Below are positions 28,193 through 36,900 of a stretch of DNA of 64,000 bases, piece by piece. Both the position numbers and the translations under genes were made by a program. The stretch's first letter is position 1, and each line of letters opens with the position of its first letter. Under the pieces are notes generated by a model. The model was given only the letters and a program-made list of their open reading frames with translations. It searched no databases and had not been told where the DNA came from. The DNA is from a bacterium (lineage in GTDB: Bacteria; Planctomycetota; Planctomycetia; Planctomycetales; Planctomycetaceae): positions 1 through 64,000 of the forward strand of contig WGMU01000090.1 of assembly GCA_016124895.1 (NCBI GenBank), written 5' to 3'.

Positions 28193-29379
28193 GACGGCCT
28201 CCCGACAGGACTGTGAGAACTGCGGCACGCATCAGCGACCAGTTCGCCGGTCTCGCGAATCAGATTCAGCACGACGCGGCCGTCATCTCCGTCGTCTGCC
28301 GAGTTTGAGAGGTAATCGTTCTGGCGGCAGGTGGCGAAGACTTCGTCCATAATTGCGGTGACACGCAGCGACTCGCGGTCAGAAACAGGAGCTGCTTCAC
28401 CAGCATCGATCGCCGCATAGAACCGCTGAAACAGTTCATACATTCCGGCGAAGTAGTGGAACTCAGCCCGCCAGAATCGAGCCGTGTTTCGCGCGAGATT
28501 GCGGAGTGAGGTGACGACATCGCGAATCGGCGCTTCGAGTTTCGCAAAGGCTCCGGGGAACCGCTCTCCACGATCGATACGGCAGAGCTGCGTATCGAGA
28601 TCGACTTCGAGGCTGCCTTGTGTGCCAAAAACTCGCGTCACACGGCGGCATGGTCGCGTACTGCTCGTAAAAGTCAGTGTGCCGGTGACGGACCGACCGC
28701 GCAGGTTCAGCCGCAGTTCGGTCGGCAGATCGTGCTCGATGTTTCGGGAAAACCATTCGGCCTGGATGGCGGGGCTCTCGTCCGTCAGAAATTCGGTGAT
28801 TCGATACAGCGGATGCGACATCGTGTTTTGAAACAGGCCGCCGGGCAGACGCCGCACCCAGTGATTGTGGTCCTGCAGCACCTGCCGGCCGAACGGCCCC
28901 TGCAGCGGATAGGCGAGGTACGAATCGACGTGCTGCACGTCTCCGATGGTGCCAGAGCTGACGAGTTCGACGCACTGCCGCCAGGCGGGATCGAACAACT
29001 GGTCGTGGCCGAGGCAGACGAGTCGGTTGTTCTTCTGAGCCGTCGCCACGATGCGGCGTGCTTCAGCCAGATCGACTGCGAACGGCTTCTCGACATAAAC
29101 GTGAACGCCCGCCTGCAGGGCTCGGCACGCGAGGGATGCGTGCGTATGGACCGGCGTCGTCACGTGCAGGATGTCGGGCGCAGCCTCGCCCAGCATCTGA
29201 TCGAAATCAGTAAACTGAGTCGGCACGTCAAAGCGTTCGGCTGCCTGCCGTGCAAGCAGTGGTTCAAGGTCGCAGACAGCGACCAGCTCGGCGCACGATA
29301 TCCGCCGAATCTGCTGCAGATGCGCGTCGGCGATCTGCCCGCAGCCAACGAGTGCCACTCTGTAGCGTTGATGACTCAT
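28189..29379 (-). CDS. Gfo/Idh/MocA-family oxidoreductase
   Basis: This 396-residue NAD(P)-dependent sugar oxidoreductase has the N-terminal Rossmann motif VALVGCGQIADAHL at about residues 8-21. The family-defining EKPFAVD is near 97 (Lys catalytic), followed by a C-terminal alpha/beta domain with MSHPLYRITEFL near 190, supplying the His of the active site. In glycan clusters such enzymes oxidise or reduce UDP- or NDP-linked sugars (WlbA type). Cluster position between a GT4 and an epimerase supports an NDP-sugar substrate over free-sugar catabolism. It is 11 bases downstream of the GT4 gene and overlaps the epimerase gene by 4 bases. Confidence 0.88.
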   Translation of the reverse strand: MSHQRYRVALVGCGQIADAHLQQIRRISCAELVAVCDLEPLLARQAAERFDVPTQFTDFDQMLGEAAPDILHVTTPVHTHASLACRALQAGVHVYVEKPFAVDLAEARRIVATAQKNNRLVCLGHDQLFDPAWRQCVELVSSGTIGDVQHVDSYLAYPLQGPFGRQVLQDHNHWVRRLPGGLFQNTMSHPLYRITEFLTDESPAIQAEWFSRNIEHDLPTELRLNLRGRSVTGTLTFTSSTRPCRRVTRVFGTQGSLEVDLDTQLCRIDRGERFPGAFAKLEAPIRDVVTSLRNLARNTARFWRAEFHYFAGMYELFQRFYAAIDAGEAAPVSDRESLRVTAIMDEVFATCRQNDYLSNSADDGDDGRVVLNLIRETGELVADACRSSHSPVGRPS

Positions 29380-29390
29380 GAGAACGTTAG

Positions 29391-30581
29391 TTATCTGGTC
29401 CAGCGCCCCTTGCCGCGGAGCAGGTCGATGTAAAGGTCTTCGTACTGCCGCACCATCGTGCGCACATTGAAGTGCTGTTCGACCCGTTGCCGGGCAAGGT
29501 GCCCGATGACCGGCCAGGCATCGCGGTCGGCCAGCATGTCCCGCATGGCCAGAGCCAGCTTCTCGGGGCTGCGCGGGTCAACAAGCCGTCCCGTGCCGCC
29601 CTCGACGACGATCTCTGGATTCCCGCCGACGTTCGTGGTCACAACCGGCAGTCCAACTGCCATCGCCTCGAGAATCGTCAGCGAGATGCCTTCGGTTGTT
29701 GATGACGACACAAAGAAGCCTGCCTGTGCGAGCAGTTCCGGAATGTCATTGCGCTCGCCAAGAAACTCGACGTGCGGTTCGAGTCGCAGGTTGCGGGCCA
29801 GAGCTTCGAGCTTCGGTCGCTCGGCACCATCGCCGGCGATCTGCAGCCGGAAGTCCGGATACTCCTTGACCAGAATCCAGACGGCGCGAAGCAGTGTCTC
29901 GAAATCTTTTTCTTTCGAGAGTCGTGCAACGCTGATCGCTGTCGGACGTGATGCCGACCCGCGAAAGTCAAAGCGACCGACGTCGATACCATTCCAGATG
30001 GCAGTGATTCTTTCTGCAGCGCGGGGATCATCAAGGCGGCACAGACGAGCGGCATCTTCAGAGACGCCGATCACGCGGTCGGTCCAGCAGTTCGCCAGCC
30101 GAAACTGACAGCGAGCCTTCCAGGATCTTCCACAGCCGCGTCCATGCTGGGAATTCACAATGACCGGCACGCCAGCCAGATGGGCCGCCGTCGCTGCGTA
30201 AAAGTGGGCCAGCGTATTATGCGTATGCACAACGTCGAACTGTGCGGCGCGAAATCGCCGCACGAGATTCCACAGTCGGCCCAGCTTTCCGGCCGATTCG
30301 TCAGCCACCGACGAAACGGTGAAACCGAGCGACCGAAGTTCTCGGGCGGGAGTTCCCGTTCCGTCGAGGGCAACGAACTCGCAGTCGAATCGTTCCGTAT
30401 TCCGCTGTCGCCCGAACTCAACCAGCAGCCGTTCGAGTCCACCAGTCAACAGCGTCATGCTGACGTGACAGACCCGCACCCGTCGCTCCGGTGCGGTCGA
30501 GCCGTTGCTTTCCGGTCGTCGTGAGGTGATGTGCGTGCGATCTGCAGTCACTTCTGCAGTGTCCAGGCCTGCCATCTTCAA
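29391..30581 (-). CDS. Glycosyltransferase family 4 (first gene of glycan cluster)
   Basis: This 396-residue GT-B enzyme starts at the ATG at 30581, with a 35-residue polar lead before VRVCHVSMTLLTGGLERLL. The acceptor domain includes VVHTHNTLAHFYAATAAHL near 115. The donor domain has AISVARLSKEKDFETLL near 215 and EGISLTILEAMAVGLPVVTTN near 300 with the E-x7-E glutamates. It is similar in layout to wall and exopolysaccharide glycosyltransferases. As the most upstream gene of the minus-strand run (30581 to 23151) it is expected to follow the promoter, which should lie in the 444-bp gap to its right. Confidence 0.9.
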   Translation of the reverse strand: MKMAGLDTAEVTADRTHITSRRPESNGSTAPERRVRVCHVSMTLLTGGLERLLVEFGRQRNTERFDCEFVALDGTGTPARELRSLGFTVSSVADESAGKLGRLWNLVRRFRAAQFDVVHTHNTLAHFYAATAAHLAGVPVIVNSQHGRGCGRSWKARCQFRLANCWTDRVIGVSEDAARLCRLDDPRAAERITAIWNGIDVGRFDFRGSASRPTAISVARLSKEKDFETLLRAVWILVKEYPDFRLQIAGDGAERPKLEALARNLRLEPHVEFLGERNDIPELLAQAGFFVSSSTTEGISLTILEAMAVGLPVVTTNVGGNPEIVVEGGTGRLVDPRSPEKLALAMRDMLADRDAWPVIGHLARQRVEQHFNVRTMVRQYEDLYIDLLRGKGRWTR

Positions 30582-31025
30582 GTCGCTCCTGAAGAGTCAT
30601 TTGAGCCGCTGCGGCTGAGGCAATCGCAGCGAAACTCAACCACTCTGCGCAGGCACTGCCGCGCTGCGCATCGGTTCTCTGCAGCGAGTCTAGGTCAGGA
30701 ATTCCGCTCTGACCGGAGATTCCGGCGAGACAGCCGCAGACGCATGGCCGGAAGCCGAAGCTGTCTACGACGGTCATCCTGACAGGAACGAATGGACGCG
30801 TGATTCCAATTGTGACGCTTTGCAGAGCAAGACTGCTGCTGGTCAGTGGCGATATCAGTGAGGCGGGTCCGGGCAGCAGTGATATGAGTTTTCGCTCAAT
30901 GTCAGTATCTGCATCGCGGATCCAGCATCCTTCGCCGCACGCAGCGTCCATTTGAATCCCGCAATTTCTTCGCGGGAAGTTCTGCCCGGTGGCTGTTTCA
31001 TCGGATTTCCATCAACGCAGCCCGC
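30582..31025. other. Leader region of the glycan cluster
   Basis: This 444-bp gap lies between the 3' end of the AraC/XylR-type gene and the first glycosyltransferase, both on the minus strand. It holds a small hairpin (TCCCGC at 30957-30962 with GCGGGA at 30972-30977) that could end the regulator transcript. It also holds a 12-mer, TTTTCGCTCAAT (30889-30900), that recurs in the gap upstream of the regulator. No gene is supported. Confidence 0.45.
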
Positions 31026-32186
31026 TCACTTCCGTGACGACGCAGAACGGCGACGGTGTTCTGTGGGAGGGATTCCGACCGCATTGCGGAAGGCGACGGA
31101 GAGATACTCGACATGACGGTATCCCGTGCGGGCAGCAATGGCGGACAGTGGTAGATCGGTTTCGACAAGCAGGCGTTTGATGCGGTCAATGCGCAGGCGG
31201 GTGATTTCCGCATGCGGCGAGCGGCCGAGGAGTTTGTTGAAGCGGGATTCGAGAACTCGGCGCGAGACACTCGTTTGTCTCACGACGTCGCTGACGTTGA
31301 TGCCCGAGCAGGCGTTCTCGCGGATAAAGTGCAGGGCGGCGGCGATGTCAGGGTCGTCGACGGCCAGCGTGTCTGTGGACAGGCGGGTTTCGATGCCCAG
31401 CGGCGGGATGAGGAACGCCTCGTCGGGTGGTGGCGTGCCGGACATCAACTGGTCGAGCAGCGATGCGGCGGTGTAGCCGGTCTTGTGAGCGTCCGGGGCG
31501 ATGCTGCTCAGCGGCGGATCGCAGAGATTGCACAGCAGCGAATCGTCATCGACGCCGAGCACCGCCAGCTTTTCGGGAACGGCGATGTCGATGCCGCGGC
31601 ACACGTCGAGTAACTGCTGCGCTTTGATGTCGTAGCAGGCCAGCACTCCGGTCGGTTTCGGCAGACGTCGGACCCACGCGGCCATCCGCTTCTGCTCAGA
31701 CTGCCAGGCATAGTCGGGACTGTTCCGCGGGACGGACTGAAACACGTGGCACTTGCAGCCGTGCTCCGTGGCGATCCGCTCGAAGTGCTCGCGTCGCCAT
31801 TCCGACCAGTTGAAGTCCGGCTCTCCGCAGTAGGCGAGCGAGCGGAAGCCGCGTTCGAGGAGATGCCCGACCGCCAGCCGCGCAATCTCGGCATCGTCGG
31901 TTTCGACCCACGGAATGTCGGGGACACGGCGAGCGGCGCTGACGTCAACAGTCGGCACGTTGTGTTCGCGGATGGTCGCTGCGATTTCGTCGGTCTCAAT
32001 CCTCGCGATGATGCCGTCAATGCGACTGTGAGTGAGCCAGTCGGGCGGTCTCGCTCCGCGTTCCTGCTCGGGCAGATAGATTGACCAGGAATCGTGCGTC
32101 CGCGTGTAGGAGACGATGCCTTCCAGCAGCCCGCGCGCGTACGCGTTCGACGTTTCAATCAGCAGAGCGACCGAGCGGCGGCGCAT
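31026..32186 (-). CDS. XylR-type AraC-family transcriptional regulator
   Basis: This 386-residue protein combines an N-terminal LacI/periplasmic-binding-like sensor (about 5-270; RSVALLIETSNAYARGLLEG, VGHLLERGFRSLAYCG, LGVDDDSLLCNLCDPPLSSI) with a C-terminal AraC DNA-binding domain (about 285-385). Both helix-turn-helix units are recognisable: GINVSDVVRQTSVSRRVLESRF, and PLSAIAARTGYRHVEYLSVA, which ends the second. This architecture is that of XylR, which activates sugar-use operons when the sensor binds a monosaccharide. It is divergent from the Gfo/Idh/MocA and ThuA-heme genes at 32622-38323, which are the most likely targets. The effector is unknown. Confidence 0.92.
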   Translation of the reverse strand: MRRRSVALLIETSNAYARGLLEGIVSYTRTHDSWSIYLPEQERGARPPDWLTHSRIDGIIARIETDEIAATIREHNVPTVDVSAARRVPDIPWVETDDAEIARLAVGHLLERGFRSLAYCGEPDFNWSEWRREHFERIATEHGCKCHVFQSVPRNSPDYAWQSEQKRMAAWVRRLPKPTGVLACYDIKAQQLLDVCRGIDIAVPEKLAVLGVDDDSLLCNLCDPPLSSIAPDAHKTGYTAASLLDQLMSGTPPPDEAFLIPPLGIETRLSTDTLAVDDPDIAAALHFIRENACSGINVSDVVRQTSVSRRVLESRFNKLLGRSPHAEITRLRIDRIKRLLVETDLPLSAIAARTGYRHVEYLSVAFRNAVGIPPTEHRRRSASSRK

Positions 32187-32621
32187 CGTAAATCCTCAGC
32201 AAAGCAGAGCGGGACACGTGCCGGGACACCTCGAATGCGCTGGAGTTGACTGACGAAACTGCGAGGCCGGACGTCGACTCGCAGTGAAACATCGGCGGTG
32301 AAATATCTCAAGTGATTTTCGCTCAATCTCATGGATGATTGCCGATGAGAGGCGCAGAATTCCCGCCAGCGATGGACGACTCGGACGATTCTCAACTGGT
32401 TCCCATGCTCCGCGTGGGAACACAGCTCTGGACGCTCCGCGTCCTCGCAGCGAAATCGACGCGGAGCGTCGCGAGAGGCGCTCCCAACCAGAGCGTGGGA
32501 ACGAGAGCTGGTCATTGAGACGCAATTTCTGGCGGTCGCCAGGCTGCTGTTTGATCGCGGGCCGCGTGGCTTTGCGAGTCTTTGTTCAACAACTCAATTT
32601 CTGTTATGGAGGATTTTCTGC
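32187..32621. other. Divergent regulatory gap with hairpin repeat
   Basis: This 435-bp gap between the XylR-type regulator and the Gfo/Idh/MocA gene should hold both promoters. It contains the 12-mer TTTTCGCTCAAT (32316-32327), followed at once by CTCAT ... ATGAG (32329-32350), and the hairpin repeat at 32398-32512. No gene is supported. Confidence 0.5.
32398..32512. repeat. Compound hairpin repeat (GTTCCCA-N-TGGGAAC type)
   Basis: An inner pair GACGCTCCGCGTC (32431-32443) and GACGCGGAGCGTC (32458-32470) are exact 13-bp complements. To the left lies the palindrome GTTCCCATGCTCCGCGTGGGAAC with its own arms. To the right CCAGAGCGTGGGAACGAGAG repeats the same theme. The element resembles dispersed TTCCCACGC repeats frequent in environmental bacterial genomes (established only by my recollection of such sequences). 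Confidence 0.7.
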
Positions 32622-33743
32622 ATGTCAGGCAAACCTGCTCGCGTGGCGATGGTCGGACTGGGGTTCGGAGCGGAGTTCATTCCGATTTATCAGGCGCATC
32701 CGGATGCTGAAGTCGTCGCACTCTGCCGCCGCAACCAAGCCGAAGTCAACAAGTGCGGTGATCAGTTCGGTATCGGCAAGCGGTATACGAAGTACGAGGA
32801 CGTACTTGCGGATCCGGACATCGACTACGTTCACATCAACAGTCCGATTCCCGATCACGCCTGGATGTCGCTGGCCGCTCTGGACGCCGGCAAGCACGTC
32901 ATGTGTACCGTCCCAATGGCGACGACGGTCGAAGAGTGCCGTCAGATCGTCGAGAAGGTCAAAGAGACGGGCCTCAAGTACATGATGGCCGAAACAGTCG
33001 TTTACAGCCGCGAATTCCTCTTCATCAAGGACCTGTACGAGAAGGGCGAACTCGGGAAAATCCAGCACCTCGCCGCATCACACCCGCAGGACATGGATGG
33101 CTGGCCGAGCTACTGGGAGAAGATGATTCCGATGCACTACGCGACGCACGTCGTCAGCCCGTGCCTGGGACTCGTTGACGGCCTCGCCGAGTACGTGAGC
33201 TGCTTCGGTTCGGGCACCGTGCGAGACGACATCGCTGTGAAGTCGGGCAACTCGTTTGCTGTCGAGACGTGCCATATCAAGATCAAGGATACCGACCTGA
33301 CGGCTCACATCTGGCGGTTCCTGTACGACGTTGCTCGCCAGTACCGCGAGAGTTTCGACGTCTACGGTACGAAGAAGAGTTTCGAGTGGACGCTCATCGA
33401 ACACGAACCGCACGTTATCCATACGGCCAAGAAACCCGAACCGGAGATTCCGGAGAAGGTCGAGGTTCCCGACTTTGCTCACCTGCTGCCCGAGCCGATC
33501 CGTCGCTTCACGCAGCCGGCTGAGATTCACGACAGCGAACACCTTTCGTTCATTCAGGGCGGCGGCCACGGTGGCTCGCATCCGCACCTGGTCAACGAAT
33601 TCGTCAGTGCTCTGCGTGACGACCGCGATCCGTGGCCGAATGCCGTCACCAGTGCCAACTGGACCTGCGTTGGCATCTGTGCTCACGAGTCCGCAAAGAA
33701 GGGCGGCGAAATCGTCCGCCTGCCCGACTTCACGCTGGGCTAA
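32622..33743 (+). CDS. Gfo/Idh/MocA-family oxidoreductase
   Basis: This 373-residue enzyme starts at the ATG at 32622, with GGAGG eight to twelve bases upstream (TATGGAGGATTTTCTGC). The Rossmann start is VAMVGLGFGAEFIPIY near residue 8. The EKP of the family is replaced by TVPMATT near 97, so the catalytic Lys position is altered. The C-terminal domain includes HYATHVVSPCLGLVDG near 175 with His residues and GGGHGGSHPHLVNEFV near 310, a block seen in planctomycete sugar dehydrogenases. It likely acts on a free or linked monosaccharide. It is the first gene of the plus-strand unit opposite the XylR-type regulator; repeat copy E separates it from the next gene. Confidence 0.87.
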   Translation: MSGKPARVAMVGLGFGAEFIPIYQAHPDAEVVALCRRNQAEVNKCGDQFGIGKRYTKYEDVLADPDIDYVHINSPIPDHAWMSLAALDAGKHVMCTVPMATTVEECRQIVEKVKETGLKYMMAETVVYSREFLFIKDLYEKGELGKIQHLAASHPQDMDGWPSYWEKMIPMHYATHVVSPCLGLVDGLAEYVSCFGSGTVRDDIAVKSGNSFAVETCHIKIKDTDLTAHIWRFLYDVARQYRESFDVYGTKKSFEWTLIEHEPHVIHTAKKPEPEIPEKVEVPDFAHLLPEPIRRFTQPAEIHDSEHLSFIQGGGHGGSHPHLVNEFVSALRDDRDPWPNAVTSANWTCVGICAHESAKKGGEIVRLPDFTLG

Positions 33744-33755
33744 GCCGTTCTGACT

Positions 33756-33841
33756 GCAGCGCAAAGTCGCTGAGACGCAAAGGATCGCAAAGATCGTTGA
33801 GAATTCTCTGCGATCTTTGCGTCATGGCGTCTTTGCGCTGC
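33756..33841. repeat. GCAAAG palindromic repeat, copy E
   Basis: This 86-bp element has exact termini GCAGCGCAAAG (33756-33766) and CTTTGCGCTGC (33831-33841). The inner arms contain GATCGCAAAGATCG and CGATCTTTGCGTC, another perfectly complementary core. It starts 12 bases after the Gfo/Idh/MocA stop and ends 63 bases before the next ATG. Confidence 0.9.
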
Positions 33842-33904
33842 CTCCCGTTCCAGCGTATTGCAGACCTGTTTCGAGTTCCGTTCGACTTTCTGGCGAGTTC
33901 TGTC

Positions 33905-36900
33905 ATGCCGATGTTCAATCGAATTCTCGTTCTGGCACTGATTCTGTTCTCACCGTGTGTTCTGGAAGCCGCAGACCTCAAGCTGCTGTTTCTGGGCGAC
34001 AACGGGCATCACCGGCCGGCGAAGCTGGCCGAACTGCTGGTGCCAGTGCTTGAGAAGCACGGTATCGAAATTCGTTATACCGATGACGCCGAGACGGCGC
34101 TGTCGTCCGACACGCTCAAGCAGTTCGACGGGTTGATCGTCTACGCGAATATCGACGTCATTTCAGACAGCCAGGCGAAGGCATTGCTTGATTATGTTGC
34201 GAGCGGTCACGGATTTATTCCGCTCCACTGCGCGTCGTACTGCTTCCGCAACAATGACGACGTTGTCGCGCTGATTGGTGCTCAGTTCCAGCGGCACGGG
34301 ATGGGCGTGTTCCGAGTTCACCCGACCGAAGCCGCGGCGACGATTCTGATCATGCGGGGGTACGGTGGCTTCGAGAGCTGGGACGAGACTTACGTCCATA
34401 CGAAGCACAACGAAGAAAACCGCACAGTGCTCGAACACCGGCTCGAAGGTGACGAGCACGAACCGTGGACGTGGACGAAAACGTACGGCAAAGGTCGGGT
34501 CTTTTACACCGCATGGGGCCACGACGAGCGAACGTGGTCGAATCCGGGTTTTCAGAATCTCGTCGAACGCGGTATCCGCTGGGCTTGCGGCGACGATCCC
34601 GCGAAGGCCGGTCCGTACGTCGATCCGGACTACTTTGACGTCCCGGCGATGACGCAGATTGCCAAAGACGTCAAGCCGTTCGAGTACCTGGAAGTCGGGC
34701 CGAAGATTCCCAACTACACGCCGAGCGACCGCTGGGGCGTTCAGGGCAAGCCGATGACGCAGATGCAGAAGCCTCTGCCGGCTGAGGAATCGCTGAAGCA
34801 CTACAGCGTTCCTCAAGGCTTCGAGCTGAAACTCTTCGCCGACGAAACGCAGCTCGCGTCGAAGCCCATCTCGATGAACTGGGATGAGCGCGGCAGGCTG
34901 TGGCTGTGTGAGACCGTCGACTACCCGAACGAACTCGCGAAAGACAACCGCGGGCACGACAAGGTTGAAATCGCGGAGGACACCGACGGCGATGGCAAGG
35001 CCGACAAATTCACGGTGTTCGCTGAGCATCTCAGCATCCCGACAGCGATCCTGCCGTTCGGCGACGCCTGCATCGTGCAGAACGGAACCGAGACGCTGTA
35101 CCTCGCCGACACGAACGGCGACGGCAAGTCGGACGTCCACGAAGTACTGATCTCGAACTGGGAACTCGGCGATACGCACGGCGGCGTCAGTAACTTCCGG
35201 CTCGGCATCGACAACTGGGTCTACGCGATGCAGGGCTACAACAACTCGACGCCAATGATTGACGGCAAGCCGCAGCAGTCATTCCGCATGGGCTTCTGGA
35301 GGTTCCGGCTCGAAGACGGAAAGAACGGCGTGCCGCACGTTGCGGAGATTGAGTTCCTTCGTTCGACGGACAACAACACCTGGGGCTTGGGTATCAGCGA
35401 GGAAGGCCTGATCTTCGGCTCGACGGCGAATCACAACCCGAGCTGCTTCATGCCGATTGCCAACCGCTACTACGAACGCGTTCGCGGCTGGGGTCCGGAA
35501 GTGCTGCACACGATCGCTGACACGTACAGGTTCAAACCGGTCACTGACAAGATTCGTCAGGTCGACCAGCACGGCGGCTACACGGCCGGCTGCGGACACG
35601 CTCTGTATACGGCTCGCAATTACCCGCAGCAGTGGTGGAACCGCACGGCGTTCGTCTGCGGCCCGACCGGCAAGCTGGTCGGAACCTTCGTGCTGAAACG
35701 CGACGGTGCCGGGTATCGCTCGACGAGCCCGATGAATCTGGTGGCCAGCGACGACGAGTGGGCGGCGCCGATCATGGCCGAGGTCGGGCCCGACGGGAAT
35801 GTCTGGATCCTCGACTGGTACAACTTCGTCGTGCAGCACAACCCGACGCCTCAGGGTTTTGAAACGGGCAAGGGCAACGCATACGAGAGCGACCTGCGCG
35901 ACAAGCGGCATGGCCGCATTTACCGACTCGTTTATCGAGGGGACGCCGCAACGGCGAACGCAGCCTACCGGCCGGTGAAGCTGCACAAAGCCAGTGCGGA
36001 AGGACTGGTCGCCGCGCTGCAGGATCCCACACTGGTTGTTCGGCAGAATGCTCAACGGTTGCTGGTTCAGCGTGGGAAAATGGATGTCGTTCCGGCGCTG
36101 ATCAAACTGGTGGCGGACCAGTCAGTCGATGCGATCGGGTTGAATGTCGGAGCGATTCATGCCATCTGGACACTGCACGGTCTGGGGCAGATTGATGAAG
36201 CACACTATCCGGTTCTGAATGCTGTCACCAAAGCACTAATGCATCCGTCGGCTGGAGTCCGCCGGAATGCAATCCAGACTCTGCCACAAACGAACGCAGC
36301 AACGCGACTGCTGTACCTGACCGGTGTCCTGAAGGACCGCGACGCTCAGGTTCGTCTGGCGGCGATTCTCGCTCTGGCCGATCAGCCCGAACATCCCAAA
36401 GCCGGCAGCGTGATTGCCGATCTGGTTCGCGACGCTGACTACTCCAGCGACCGCTGGATTGCCGACTCGCTGACGAGTGCCGCGGCCATGCACGCGGTGC
36501 CGTTCCTCGCGTCTCTGGCGGACGCCGGAGCAGGGCAGGGCGGGGGGCTCGGCGGAACGGCGCTGCCGACGGCGGATATCGTGGCCGAGCATATCGCTCG
36601 CAGCCGACCGACCGCCGATGCCGTGATCACTCTGGTGGCTTCCCTGGAGAAGGCCGATCCGCAACTGACTCAGACGGTGCTTGCCGGCCTGAACCGCGGC
36701 TGGCCGCGGGATCATTCGATTTCTCTGTCTGCCGAGCAGGATCAGACGCTGGTCGCTCTGTTGAATTCCGTTCCGGATGCGGCCAAGGGGCTGCTGGTGC
36801 GGCTGAGTTCTCAGTGGGGCAGCAAAGAACTGAAGAAGCACGTCGGCGAGATTGTCAAAGCTCTGTTCAAGACCGCCGAAGACGACGATGCGAAGCTCGA

